Shown here piece by piece: positions 17,212-25,726 of a stretch of DNA of 48,268 bases. The stretch is from positions 1 to 48,268 of the forward strand of contig SLHA01000103.1 in the NCBI GenBank assembly GCA_007136405.1. The letters are read 5' to 3'. The stretch comes from Candidatus Latescibacterota bacterium (GTDB lineage: Bacteria > Latescibacterota > UBA2968 > UBA8231). The number at the start of each line of letters is the position of its first letter. Within the stretch, counting starts at the first letter, position 1. The notes under the pieces are model-generated. The model did no database searches. It was given only the letters and a program-made list of their open reading frames with translations, and was not told the DNA's origin. The position numbers and the translations under genes are program-made.

Positions 17212-17421
17212 TCAAGGATCCTTGCTCCAGGACATGCCCGACAGCTCCGTATGTCCGGATTCCATCTCCTCTTCGCCGTCCGCCCGTTCCCCGGAGAAGA
17301 CGCCGTCCGCGAAGATCATGATGACCCGAATCACGTCCCGCAGGATATAGCATCCGAGGAGCACGGTGAGTACGGCGATGAGGCGTGAATTGGTATACAG
17401 CTCACGAATCAGTTCCCACAT
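17212..17421 (-). CDS. small single-pass membrane protein, unknown
   Basis: This 69-residue protein has an N-terminal amphipathic part, one hydrophobic segment 'LIAVLTVLLGCYILRDVI' (about 14-31) and an acidic tail (GEEEMESGHTE). ATGAGGTGCCAGC precedes the ATG and gives a usable ribosome site. I recognise no family. The hydrophobic pattern and start site support a real gene. It is isolated between the radical SAM gene and the HD-GYP gene. Confidence 0.5.
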   Translation of the reverse strand: MWELIRELYTNSRLIAVLTVLLGCYILRDVIRVIMIFADGVFSGERADGEEEMESGHTELSGMSWSKDP

Positions 17422-17942
17422 GCTGGCACCTCATCCATGACTGGACCTGCCAGGGCGGATCCGGGAACAATCGTCGTGTCCCGAGCGGTGATATGCCCGT
17501 TCTGTCCGGCCGTTGAACTCCGGCAAGCGAGTACCGGAACAACGGTGCGCGCGAAAGACCCTGATGGACCGGTGCGGCAGGTCTTTTCTGGTCTCATTTC
17601 TTATCTTAGTGGAGAATGGGATCGGATGCAATGGTTGTCCCGGTGCCGCATGACGACGAGGCTGCACCGGAGTGGGCGAAGCACAGCGGCGACCGCGCAG
17701 CGCACGCGCGCGAGCGCCAACATGCCAGGTAAGCGGCGGTACCACCGGCTGCCGTTGAGGGTGACCGAGGGCCGTGCCTGCGGCTTTGACAAGGCGCGGC
17801 CGCACGAATATACTAGCCGCGCCGTTGTCGTCGCTTCAGCCGGTTGCTGTTGCACGGGAACGCCGCAGATCCTCCCGCTTTTGTCGTCCCGGCAGAGGTG
17901 TATTCCGTGCGACGCTGACTCATGACCTGCTCCTGTTGATAT
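17422..17942. other. intergenic region upstream of the HD-GYP gene
   Basis: This stretch of 521 bases has no convincing gene on either strand. It contains the strong promoter at 17786-17814. The 120-base leader after that promoter shows no c-di-GMP riboswitch signature that I can recognise. Confidence 0.5.
17786..17814 (+). promoter_or_regulatory. near-consensus sigma70 promoter of the HD-GYP gene
   Basis: TTGACA (17786-17791) and TATACT (17809-17814) are separated by exactly 17 bases. Transcription should start near 17821, giving a leader of about 120 bases before the HD-GYP start at 17943. Confidence 0.7.
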
Positions 17943-19271
17943 ATGAAGACAATGGAAAAGCTCATCTCTATATCCGATCTGCGCGTCGGTATGTTCGTGC
18001 GGGCCCGAACCGTCTCCGACCGGCGCGAAGGTGGCGCGCGCCACTACCTGGAAATCGTCAATGGTTTTTCCATCGGCAAGACCAACCGCCGGGCGCGGCT
18101 CACCGGCCGCATGCACCAGACAGTGGAGCAGAACGGCGGCTTGCTGGTCTCCTCGGAACACCAGATCGAACGCCTGCGGGAAACCGGTCTGGCAATGCTG
18201 ACCATCGACACTGACAAGGGCACGGATCTGGGGTACATGGAGATGCCGCTCACGGATCCCGTGCGGCGGCCCCCGCCTCCGGGGCGTCTGGTGCATTTCG
18301 ACGAGGAATTGTCCAGAGCGCAAGAGGCCCGCAGCGTGGCGACGGACACGCTAAGAGTCTCCCTGGAGAATGTAGCGGCCGGCAGGGAGCTGGATGTGGC
18401 CAGTATCACGCGGGCGGGAACGGTGATTTCCGAGAGCATTCTGCGCAACGTGGATGCCATGGTCAGTCTGATCCGGTTGAAGGAGCACGATGCCTACTCG
18501 GCCATGCATAGCATGAACGTATGTACTCTGGTCACGGCCATGGCGCTGCACGGCGGTGCTTCTGCCGCGGATCTGCCCATAGTGGCCGGGGCTGCGTTGC
18601 TGCACGATGTGGGCAAGACGCGTATACCGCTCGAGATTCTGAACAAACCGGGGCGCTTCGAGCCGCACGAGATGGCCGAGATGCGCCAGCACGCCATCCA
18701 CAGTGGCGACATCATGCGGGAAACCGGCGGCTTTACCGCCGAATCGGTGGCCATCGCCACCCAGCATCACGAGATGATGGATGGCAGTGGTTACCCGCTG
18801 GGACTCGAGGGAGACGCAGTCCACCCGTACGCGCGGCTGAGTGCCGTGGCAGATGTGTACGACGCGTTGACAGCCAAACGAGTGTACAAACCGGCCATGC
18901 CCATGTACCAAGCCCTGCTGCGGATTCACCGGGACAAGGGCAGCCGGTTCGACGAGCAGGCCGTGGACCTGTTCATCAGGACCCTCGGCCTGTATCCGGT
19001 GGGCAGCCTGGTACAGCTGAACAGCAAGGAGCGGGCAGTGGTGTACCAGCCCAATCCGCGTAATTCCCGCAAACCCACGGTGAGCATCTACACGCTGCCC
19101 AACCGCCGCAGTCGAGGCGCACCGCTGATCGTCAACCTGGCCGTGCGTTCGGAGGCAGAGGGCCGGACTATCGAAAGCGTCCTGGATCCGGAGCGGGAGG
19201 GTGTGGACGTGGAGGGTATCATCCGGGAAACCGAGCGACGCGGGGAACACACCGAGCGCCGGCGCCGCTGA
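17943..19271 (+). CDS. HD-GYP domain cyclic-di-GMP phosphodiesterase with DUF3391-like N-terminus
   Basis: This 442-residue protein likely hydrolyses cyclic di-GMP. An N-terminal DUF3391-like part (about 1-110, opening 'ISDLRVGMFV') precedes the HD-GYP domain: 'MHSMNVC' (188-194), the metal pair 'HDVGK' (221-225), 'HAIHSGDIM' (250-258), 'QHHEMMDGSGYP' (274-285) and 'VADVYDALTAKR'. All canonical residues are present, so activity is expected. A C-terminal part of about 90 residues resembles the RNA- or nucleotide-binding tail often found in this group. The ribosome site is weak. A second ATG at codon 4 is possible. A strong promoter stands upstream. No diguanylate cyclase is near. Confidence 0.9.
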   Translation: MKTMEKLISISDLRVGMFVRARTVSDRREGGARHYLEIVNGFSIGKTNRRARLTGRMHQTVEQNGGLLVSSEHQIERLRETGLAMLTIDTDKGTDLGYMEMPLTDPVRRPPPPGRLVHFDEELSRAQEARSVATDTLRVSLENVAAGRELDVASITRAGTVISESILRNVDAMVSLIRLKEHDAYSAMHSMNVCTLVTAMALHGGASAADLPIVAGAALLHDVGKTRIPLEILNKPGRFEPHEMAEMRQHAIHSGDIMRETGGFTAESVAIATQHHEMMDGSGYPLGLEGDAVHPYARLSAVADVYDALTAKRVYKPAMPMYQALLRIHRDKGSRFDEQAVDLFIRTLGLYPVGSLVQLNSKERAVVYQPNPRNSRKPTVSIYTLPNRRSRGAPLIVNLAVRSEAEGRTIESVLDPEREGVDVEGIIRETERRGEHTERRRR

Positions 19272-19441
19272 TGCGTGGCGGCGCTCGCAGCTGTCGGAAG
19301 ACGGCGTCAACGCCCGCCTTCGCGGCGGCAGGTATCGTGAGGGACCGGTGCCGGTAAACCCGGCTGGAGCTGTTCCGATTCCGTCCAGGCGCAGAGCACC
19401 TGAGGCCCTGGACGGGCAACCACGCACAATGGAGCTTGACG

Positions 19442-20470
19442 ATGAAACTGCTACAGTTCGCGGATCCGGCAGATGGACAGCATGTAGGGTTGGTCGATGG
19501 CGATGACGTAGTCGATCTGACCCAGGTGTCGTACCAACCACGCAGCATTTTCGAGCTGTATTATGATCGGGGAGGCAACACCCAGGGGTTGGTGCCCGTG
19601 GTGGAGAAACTGCTGGAGGCAGCTGCCGGTGCCCGGCGCCTGCCTTGGGAAACCCTGATGCGCGCGCGTTCCACAGCCCGGCCGCACCTGCTCAAACCAG
19701 TCAGCGGCCCGCAGGGGCAGCCCCATGCCTTACGGATCTGGCTGGCCGGGGTAACCCATGAAGTCAGCGCCAAACTGCGCGACATCGAAGCCCGGCAGTC
19801 CACCGGTGAAGGGGTCAGTGTCTACGATCAGAAGTATCGCGAATGCGCGGCCGGTGGGCGTCCCGAACTGTTTCCCAAGAATGATCCGGATGCCGTGGTG
19901 GCGCACGGCAGACCGGTGACTCGGCCGGCCGACACCCTGCGGCTGGTACCGGAGACGGAGCTGGTGTCCGTCTACGGTCTGCGACAGGACGGCCAGGTAG
20001 AACGGCTCGGTTACACCGGCGGCAATGACGTCACCGACAACGGTATCGAGGCGAACAACCCGCTCAATCTGCCGCAGGCCAAGAACTGGGCGGACGGTTG
20101 TGCCAGTCTGGGGCCGGTGCTGGTCACCGCCGATGAGTACGATGACGGGGCGGTCCAGGTCTCGTGCGAGGTGATCCGTAACGGCAGTCGGGTGGCGTAC
20201 AAAGACGGTGAAACCGGCCAGGACCGGCTCAACATGCCGGACCGGCTGTTGCATATGGAACGCACCCTGTTCAGCCGGCTGCCGTTGCGGCCAAGGGAGC
20301 TCCAGGTGCTGTACTGGGGCACCCCCATAGTGTTCGCCGAGCAGGATTTCGCCGGTGGCCTGCAGGCCGGTGACACCATGCGGCTGCATTTCTCCGGCGG
20401 CATCGGCGAGTTGGCCAACGAGGTCGTGGACCTGCCGGCCATCGACCAGTGGCGGCATCTGCAAGGATGA
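19442..20470 (+). CDS. FAH-family enzyme, AraD1-like
   Basis: This 342-residue protein is of the fumarylacetoacetate hydrolase family. The metal-binding Glu-x-Glu appears as 'VPETELVSVYG' (169-179), followed by 'GYTGGNDVTDN' (190-200), 'NNPLNLPQAKNWADGC' (205-220) and 'LGPVLVTADEYDD'. The pattern matches AraD1-type members, which dehydrate 2-keto-3-deoxy sugar acids in oxidative sugar pathways. The ATG at 19442 has GGAG 7 bases upstream; a TTG at 19436 is less likely. The neighbours are unrelated, but a uronate dehydrogenase-like gene and a sugar-acid dehydratase gene occur within 8 kb. Substrate assignment is inference. Confidence 0.8.
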   Translation: MKLLQFADPADGQHVGLVDGDDVVDLTQVSYQPRSIFELYYDRGGNTQGLVPVVEKLLEAAAGARRLPWETLMRARSTARPHLLKPVSGPQGQPHALRIWLAGVTHEVSAKLRDIEARQSTGEGVSVYDQKYRECAAGGRPELFPKNDPDAVVAHGRPVTRPADTLRLVPETELVSVYGLRQDGQVERLGYTGGNDVTDNGIEANNPLNLPQAKNWADGCASLGPVLVTADEYDDGAVQVSCEVIRNGSRVAYKDGETGQDRLNMPDRLLHMERTLFSRLPLRPRELQVLYWGTPIVFAEQDFAGGLQAGDTMRLHFSGGIGELANEVVDLPAIDQWRHLQG

Positions 20471-20602
20471 GTGTTGCCGCACGTTGTCCACCGGAACAAC
20501 GCCGATCAGCAACCGCTTGCACGGACACGGCGTCGCCTCAGGCCGCCGGGACCGGTATAAGCGGCGCCCGTGGACACTGGACGCAGAGGCTGAAACAGGA
20601 TA

Positions 20603-21862
20603 CTAGAGCTGCTCCAGGGACAGGTTCTGCTCCTGGCCGGTGCTCAGATCCTTGACATGTACCTGCCCGGCCGCCCATTCATCCGGAGCGACCAGCACCA
20701 TGCGCCGGGCGCCGGTCTGGTCCGCACGCCGGAATGCCCACTTGATGCGGCGTTCCTCCAGGATCAGATCAACCGAACGCCCCTGTTGGCGCAACCGTCG
20801 TGCCACCTGCATGGCGGCGCCGCGCAGTTCGGGTGCATAGGCGAAGACCACATCATCCACCTGCGGCCCGGGGTCGGGGAGCAGGTGGCGCTCTGCCAGC
20901 AGCTCGGTGATCACCGCGTCGCCAAAGCCGAATCCGCAAGCCGGGACATCCTTGCCTCCGAACGTGGACAGCAGATGGTCGTACCGGCCACCGCCGCACA
21001 GGGCGCGCAGAGATACGTCACGACTGAACGCCTCGAAGACCATGCCGGTATAATACGCCAGGCCGCGCACCAGCGAAGCATCGAACGACAGCCAGTCCTC
21101 GATGCCGTACTCCTCTGCCAGCGTCCAGAACCGGCGCAGTTCCCGGATCCCCTGGTGCTGGTCGCCAACGAAAGCCGCCAGGGGAGCCAGTGCACGGAAT
21201 GAGGTCATTTCGACCACCCGGTCGACTTTGGCCTCATCCAGACCAAGAGCCGCCATGTCTGCCATGATGGCCTCGCGCGGCACCTTCTCCAGTTTGTCCA
21301 CCAGGACGCAGACGGCAGCGAAGTGCTCGGCCGGTACGTGCAGGCGCTCCAGTACGGCCTGGAGGATCTTGCGGTTGGATACCTTGATGACCACGTCGGC
21401 AGCGCTCAGGCCCACCCGTTCGAAAAACGCGACCAGTGCGGCCAGCAGTTCCGCCTCCGCCGTGACGCTGTCGACGCCGACGATATCCATGTTCCATTGA
21501 TAATGCTCGCGCCGCCTTCCTCGCGTCATGCGCTCGTAACGCCAGCACTGAGGCACGCTGTACCACTTCAACGGCAGGGCCAGCGAACCGCCCTTCTGCA
21601 GCACCATGCGTGCCAGTGAAGGGGTCATCTCCGGGCGCAGTGCCAGATGGCGTCCGCTCTTGTCGTTGAGCGTATAGAGCTGGTCGACGATCTCCTCACC
21701 CGCCTTGCGGATGAACAAGCCGGCGGATTCCAGCACGGGAGCGTCGTACGGTTCAAAGCCGAACAACCGGGCCACGTCATGGAAATGGGCGAAAAGCCAG
21801 TTGCGCCGGCGCATGTCCTGCGGGTAGAAATCACGGGTACCGCGAGGGGGTGCCAGATCCAT
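20603..21862 (-). CDS. hisS: histidyl-tRNA synthetase
   Basis: This 419-residue class II synthetase charges tRNA-His. Motif 1 region: 'PPRGTRDFYPQDMRRRNWL'. Motif 2: 'RYERMTRGRRREHYQWN', which differs from the common bacterial PQRGRxREFHQ. The histidine-binding 'VRGLAYYTGMVFE' follows. Motif 3 is 'ACGFGFGDAVI'. The C-terminal anticodon domain ends 'VKDLSTGQEQNLSLEQL'. Length is normal. The unusual motif 2 (MTRG) resembles a less common HisRS type. It is transcribed toward the FAH-family gene. Confidence 0.95.
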   Translation of the reverse strand: MDLAPPRGTRDFYPQDMRRRNWLFAHFHDVARLFGFEPYDAPVLESAGLFIRKAGEEIVDQLYTLNDKSGRHLALRPEMTPSLARMVLQKGGSLALPLKWYSVPQCWRYERMTRGRRREHYQWNMDIVGVDSVTAEAELLAALVAFFERVGLSAADVVIKVSNRKILQAVLERLHVPAEHFAAVCVLVDKLEKVPREAIMADMAALGLDEAKVDRVVEMTSFRALAPLAAFVGDQHQGIRELRRFWTLAEEYGIEDWLSFDASLVRGLAYYTGMVFEAFSRDVSLRALCGGGRYDHLLSTFGGKDVPACGFGFGDAVITELLAERHLLPDPGPQVDDVVFAYAPELRGAAMQVARRLRQQGRSVDLILEERRIKWAFRRADQTGARRMVLVAPDEWAAGQVHVKDLSTGQEQNLSLEQL

Positions 21863-21970
21863 TGGGGCTGTCCTTTTGTGCGCGCGCTCAGCCGAAGCGC
21901 TTCAGGGTTGGAATGAGGCTGTCCGGGGCGATGTGCATACTCCGTTGTCCGCTGTGTCCGCCGCTGTTCG

Positions 21971-22110
21971 CAGTTGTCCGCGCGGCCCGTCGCCGTTCGT
22001 CGCCGTCCGCCGCCGTTCGCCGGTGTCCGCCGCGGCCCGTCGCCGTTCGCCGGTGTCCGCCGCGGCCCGTCGCCGTCCGCCGCGGTCCGCCACCGTCCAC
22101 CGTGGCCCGG
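21971..22110. repeat. 30-bp tandem repeat array between hisS and the dehydratase gene
   Basis: Two near-identical 30-base units lie at 22021-22050 and 22051-22080, each carrying CGGTGTCCGCCGCGGCCCGT at its start. Degenerate units on both sides extend the array to about 140 bases. It fills most of the 293-base gap 21863-22155. Every plus-strand frame reads as simple repeat, so I do not call a protein. Confidence 0.75.
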
Positions 22111-22155
22111 GTGACCCGGTGCCCGGGTGTCTGCTGCCTGGACGGGACGCCGGGG

Positions 22156-23289
22156 TCACCAGTTGGTGAAGGAACCGTCATCCCGGCGCAACCGGGGTCC
22201 GTGAAGCCAGCGGAATTCGGTGTGAGAAGCGGCTTCTTCGTCGAATTCGATGCCCAGGCCGGGACGCTCTGGCGCCAGCAGGCAGCCATGGGCGTACGGT
22301 ACTTGCACCGGAAACAGATCCTCCATGACCGGGTGTCCGATCAGACCGCCCTCCTGCACGGCGAAGTTGTCCGTGGCCAGGTCCAGATGCAGACAGGCGG
22401 CTGCCGACACCGGACCCAGCGGGTTGTGCGGAATGATTTTGATATAGTGAGTTTCGCACCAGTTGGCTATCTTGCGCGCTTCGGTCAGCCCGCCGACGAT
22501 GCACAGGTCGATACGGGCGTAGTCCAGGAGCTCTTCTTCGATCAACTGGCGGAATTCCCATTTGCTGGCGAACTGTTCACCCACGGCCAGGGGTACGCTT
22601 ACATGCTGCCGGACCAGACGGTAGGTCTGCGGGTTCTCGCAGCGCAACGGATCCTCGACAAAGAACGGGTCGTAGGCTTCGAGCTGGCGTCCCAGACGTA
22701 TGGCGTCGGGTGGATCCAGACGCGTGTGCACGTCGATGCAGATCTCCACCTCCGAACCCACAGCCTCCCGAACTGCGGCAAAATGGGCCACCGAATCGCG
22801 CACGGCGGTGCGCGGTTCCAGCACACCGTCCCGGTCGGACACGGACAGCCGCAGGTATTTCCAGCCGGCGGCCACCTTTTCGAGCGCGGAACGGGCCGTG
22901 TCTGCCGGAGTCTTTCCGCCTATACCGGTGTAGCATGCGACGCGATCCCGCAGGCGTCCGCCGAGCAGCATGTGCACCGGCTGTTCCAGCGCTTTGCCCT
23001 TGATGTCCCACAACGCCATGTCGATGGCGCTGATGGCCGCGGTATTGATGCGGCCACCCGGGAAGAAATCGCCCCGGAACAGCACCTGCCAGATCATCTC
23101 CGTGTTGAGCGGATCCAGGCCGATCAACTGCCTTTTCATGTGTTCGATAGCGCCGATACCCGCCTGCTCCTTCCAGGTGATGCCGAATTCGCCCATGCCG
23201 TACAGACCCGTATCCGTCTCCACTTTGACGAATAAATAATTGCGCGAGCCGTGAAACACGGGAAAGGTCTTGATCGTTGCTATTCGCAC
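22156..23289 (-). CDS. enolase-superfamily sugar-acid dehydratase (galactonate/mannonate type)
   Basis: This 377-residue member of the mandelate racemase/muconate lactonising branch removes water from a sugar acid to give a 2-keto-3-deoxy acid. Metal ligands are Asp186 ('CIDVHTR', with His188 as likely acid/base), Glu212 ('FVEDPL') and Glu238 ('AVGEQF'). His288 ('IIPHNP') is the second catalytic residue. This arrangement matches D-galactonate or mannonate dehydratases. The start is GTG at 23289 with AGGAGA just upstream. Its exact substrate is not decided by sequence reading. It would supply the FAH/AraD1-like enzyme if both serve an oxidative pathway. Confidence 0.87.
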   Translation of the reverse strand: MRIATIKTFPVFHGSRNYLFVKVETDTGLYGMGEFGITWKEQAGIGAIEHMKRQLIGLDPLNTEMIWQVLFRGDFFPGGRINTAAISAIDMALWDIKGKALEQPVHMLLGGRLRDRVACYTGIGGKTPADTARSALEKVAAGWKYLRLSVSDRDGVLEPRTAVRDSVAHFAAVREAVGSEVEICIDVHTRLDPPDAIRLGRQLEAYDPFFVEDPLRCENPQTYRLVRQHVSVPLAVGEQFASKWEFRQLIEEELLDYARIDLCIVGGLTEARKIANWCETHYIKIIPHNPLGPVSAAACLHLDLATDNFAVQEGGLIGHPVMEDLFPVQVPYAHGCLLAPERPGLGIEFDEEAASHTEFRWLHGPRLRRDDGSFTNW

Positions 23290-23636
23290 GTCTGTCTCCT
23301 GTAGCTATCGGCGCCGTTGCGGCGCATGGGACGGATACGTTCACGCCGGAGCATCGGCGCCGCGTGATGCGGAAACCCCCGGCGCCGCGTGATGCGGGAG
23401 CCAATGGCGCCGCACCCAAGCCGGGGCGCGGTCCGGCGCGGCCCGGCCCCGGACTCGGTGGCTTGCTGCCGTGCCCAAGGCCGGAACGGCCCCGGTCCCG
23501 CCCGGTGGCTTGCCGCGGCGGTCCTGGCTCGAGTGCACCGGCCGTATAAGAACAGGTCAGCAGGGCGGTGCTGGCAAGGTGCTGCCAGACAGCGTTTCGG
23601 CACCGGGGCCACAACATGCCGTGTACGGCAGGTGGA
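23290..23636. other. GC-rich gap with a direct repeat
   Basis: This 347-base stretch upstream of the dehydratase gene holds an 18-bp direct repeat (CGGCGCCGCGTGATGCGG at 23355-23372 and 23380-23397, 25-base period). The rest is G+C-rich and without a protein-like frame. Confidence 0.6.
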
Positions 23637-24560
23637 TCACCGGGATACCTCGCCGGCGACCACCGCGGCCAGTCCGAGCAGCATGCCCGCCTTGAGTTGC
23701 CGGCCAAGCCGTCCATCCTGCACGGCGCCCGGCTGGCGGTGGAGCTGCCACAATACGGACAACACCAGCACGTTCAACGCGCTTACCGGCAGCGCGTAAC
23801 CCGCACCGTACGTGCCCAGTACCGCCGGCAGCGCCGTGAAGACCACGAGAACCAGTAACACGACAGTGGCCCACCAGCGCGCAGCAGCGGTGCCGCAACG
23901 CACAGGCAGCGTTCCGGCCCGGCCGGCCCGATCCCCCGTGATGTCCTCGATATCCTTGATGATCTCGCGACCGACATGAAACAGAAACGCCAGGCCTGCA
24001 GGGATCCAGCTGCGTCCAAAGGTGCCCGCAGCCATGGCGCCATAGGGAAAGACCACTGCGGCCATGCTGGCCACGGCCAGATTGCCCCAGAGAGGTGTGC
24101 GCTTCAGGCGCAGGCTGTACAGGATCAGCGTGGCGACAACCAGGAGGGCAACGATGGCGTGGATGCGACTCACCAGCAGGGCCAGAACGAGGCCCGTGAG
24201 GCTCAACAGGGCGGCCATGAAAGACGCGGCGACAGGAGAGATGAGCCCCGCAGGCAGGGGCCTGGCCGGACGGTTGATGCGATCGATGTCGATGTCGATG
24301 CGATCGTTGAAGGTGTTACCGGCAGCCGTGATCAGACCGGCGGACAGGGCGGCGGCACACAGGGCGGCGGCGAGTGGATCCGTGTTGCCGGTAAGGCCCC
24401 CGACTCCGGCAGAGGCCACCGTTATGACGCAGTTGAGCGGCCGGCAGAGCGTCAGCAAGGCGCGCAGGCGGGTTGCAGGCTTGTTGCCGCGCGGCCGGGT
24501 TGCGGGTGTTTCACCGGGGAAAGACACTCCGGATGTATCCGTGACCGCCATGCAGATCAT
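23637..24560 (-). CDS. UbiA-family prenyltransferase
   Basis: This integral-membrane prenyltransferase of about 307 residues joins an isoprenoid chain to an acceptor. The first aspartate motif is 'NTFNDRIDIDIDRINRP', the second 'KDIEDITGDRAGR', with several hydrophobic helices between and after. The motif wording and 'GNLAVASM' resemble the digeranylgeranylglyceryl-phosphate synthase-like branch, but bacterial members of that branch are poorly characterised. The start could be 24560 or 24551 (MICM/MAV). The ribosome site AGTCAGGAAAG does not separate them. A further upstream ATG at 24644 gives an extra polar leader that I do not favour. It is divergent from the HU gene. Confidence 0.88.
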   Translation of the reverse strand: MICMAVTDTSGVSFPGETPATRPRGNKPATRLRALLTLCRPLNCVITVASAGVGGLTGNTDPLAAALCAAALSAGLITAAGNTFNDRIDIDIDRINRPARPLPAGLISPVAASFMAALLSLTGLVLALLVSRIHAIVALLVVATLILYSLRLKRTPLWGNLAVASMAAVVFPYGAMAAGTFGRSWIPAGLAFLFHVGREIIKDIEDITGDRAGRAGTLPVRCGTAAARWWATVVLLVLVVFTALPAVLGTYGAGYALPVSALNVLVLSVLWQLHRQPGAVQDGRLGRQLKAGMLLGLAAVVAGEVSR

Positions 24561-24634
24561 CTTTCCTGACTCTTCCTGGAAACGACGCGGCTGCGTTTCT
24601 CCGAGGTGCGAGCCGGCCAACGGCCGGGGGGTGC

Positions 24635-24663
24635 TTGACACCATGCGAGGGTCCGAGTATTTT
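24635..24663 (+). promoter_or_regulatory. sigma70-like promoter of the HU gene
   Basis: TTGACA (24635-24640) and TATTTT (24658-24663) are 17 bases apart. Transcription would begin near 24670, 87 bases before the TTG start of the HU gene. Confidence 0.6.
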
Positions 24664-24756
24664 ACCTAACATTATGATTCCAAACAACTAAAGCGTGCTG
24701 GCGCGGCTTCGGGCCGTTCAGCTGCCGGCTGTGCTGCAGACAGGAGAGACGGCGTT

Positions 24757-25116
24757 TTGGCAACGGTCACCAAGAGGGAACTGACCCTGCTGGTCAGCCA
24801 GAGTACGGGATGCAAAAAGAACCAGGCTGCACAGATGGTGGACTGCATTTTCACTGCCATGCGAGACAGTCTCTGCCGGGGAGATCGGATCGAGATCCGC
24901 GGCTTTGGCGTGTTCCAGGTCAAGGGCACACGCCCTAAACCCGCCGCCCGGAATCCCCGCACTGGCGAAGTCATCAGCGTTCCCGCCCGGCGTAAAACCC
25001 ATTTCAAACCGGGGCGGTTGCTCCGGGAAGGCCTGCACCACCCGCCAAATTCCAGTCCGATAGACGCCACCGGCAAAGCCAGCAGTCCGGAAGCCAATAC
25101 CGCGTCAAACGTGTAG
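24757..25116 (+). CDS. HU/IHF-type DNA-binding protein with C-terminal extension
   Basis: This 119-residue nucleoid protein of the HU family bends or compacts DNA. The N-terminal helices ('VTKRELTLLVSQSTG') are followed by 'GDRIEIRGFGVFQVK' and the DNA-gripping beta arm 'KPAARNPRTGEVISVPARR', with the intercalating Pro in RNPRTG. HU proteins have about 90 residues; this one has about 25 extra at the C-terminus with no known domain. The start is TTG, preceded by AGGAGA, with no better ATG in frame. A TTG start often lowers expression of abundant proteins. Confidence 0.9.
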   Translation: MATVTKRELTLLVSQSTGCKKNQAAQMVDCIFTAMRDSLCRGDRIEIRGFGVFQVKGTRPKPAARNPRTGEVISVPARRKTHFKPGRLLREGLHHPPNSSPIDATGKASSPEANTASNV

Positions 25117-25144
25117 ACTCGGTACTCGCACCTTCCGTACCGGG

Positions 25145-25654
25145 TCAGGCATGCGGTGCCGCCGTATGTACCATGTGGCCCAGTTCTGGCAGGATGAGCT
25201 TCTCCATAGCCAGTCTGACCGCACCGGTGGATCCCGGTACGGATATCACGATGCGGCCACGCACGGTTCCCGCAACAGCGCGGGACATGATGGCGCTGGA
25301 GCCTATCTCCTGGTAGCTCAGATAACGAAAAATCTCGCCAAATCCGTCCAGCCTTTTGTCCAGCATGGCGCTTACGGTTTCGTAGGTGGTATCGCGCGGC
25401 GATATTCCAGTACCGCCGTTCAGCAGGACGGCCTGACATGATCGCTTCTCAAGCAGCGTGGCCAGTTCTCCCTTGATCTGCAGAGGCACGTCCTTCACGA
25501 TGCCATAGTACACCACAAGGTGCCCGGCGGATTCCAGCAATTCCTTCATCAACTGCCCGCTGCGGTCTGTCTCCTGGCCGCGCGTGTCGCTGACTGTCAA
25601 GACCGCGCAGCCGATCTGTGCCGGTGCCTCATGCTTGTGTTGAACGTGCGACAT
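25145..25654 (-). CDS. moaB: molybdopterin adenylyltransferase-like MoaB
   Basis: This 169-residue protein is of the MoaB/Mog family in molybdenum cofactor synthesis. It shows 'AVLTVSDTRGQETDRSG' near the start, 'LLNGGTGISPRDTTYE' (the substrate-binding loop) and 'GRIVISVPGSTGAVRLAME' near the C-terminus. MoaB/Mog activates molybdopterin by adenylylation or acts as a regulator. GAGGAC precedes the ATG. No other moa or moe gene is present. Confidence 0.92.
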   Translation of the reverse strand: MSHVQHKHEAPAQIGCAVLTVSDTRGQETDRSGQLMKELLESAGHLVVYYGIVKDVPLQIKGELATLLEKRSCQAVLLNGGTGISPRDTTYETVSAMLDKRLDGFGEIFRYLSYQEIGSSAIMSRAVAGTVRGRIVISVPGSTGAVRLAMEKLILPELGHMVHTAAPHA

Positions 25655-25726
25655 GGCTGTCCTCTATGTCGGTTGACCCGCGCTGCCTGATGGCCTTGCC
25701 GCGCCTGCGGCCGTAGCGAGTGGGCG

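Noticed and set aside
17821..17942. Cyclic-di-GMP riboswitch before the HD-GYP gene
   Set aside because: The conserved core words of known classes are not visible in the leader.
21888..22289. 133-codon minus-strand protein over the 30-bp repeats
   Set aside because: Its sequence is only the translated repeat and overlaps the 3' end of the dehydratase gene.
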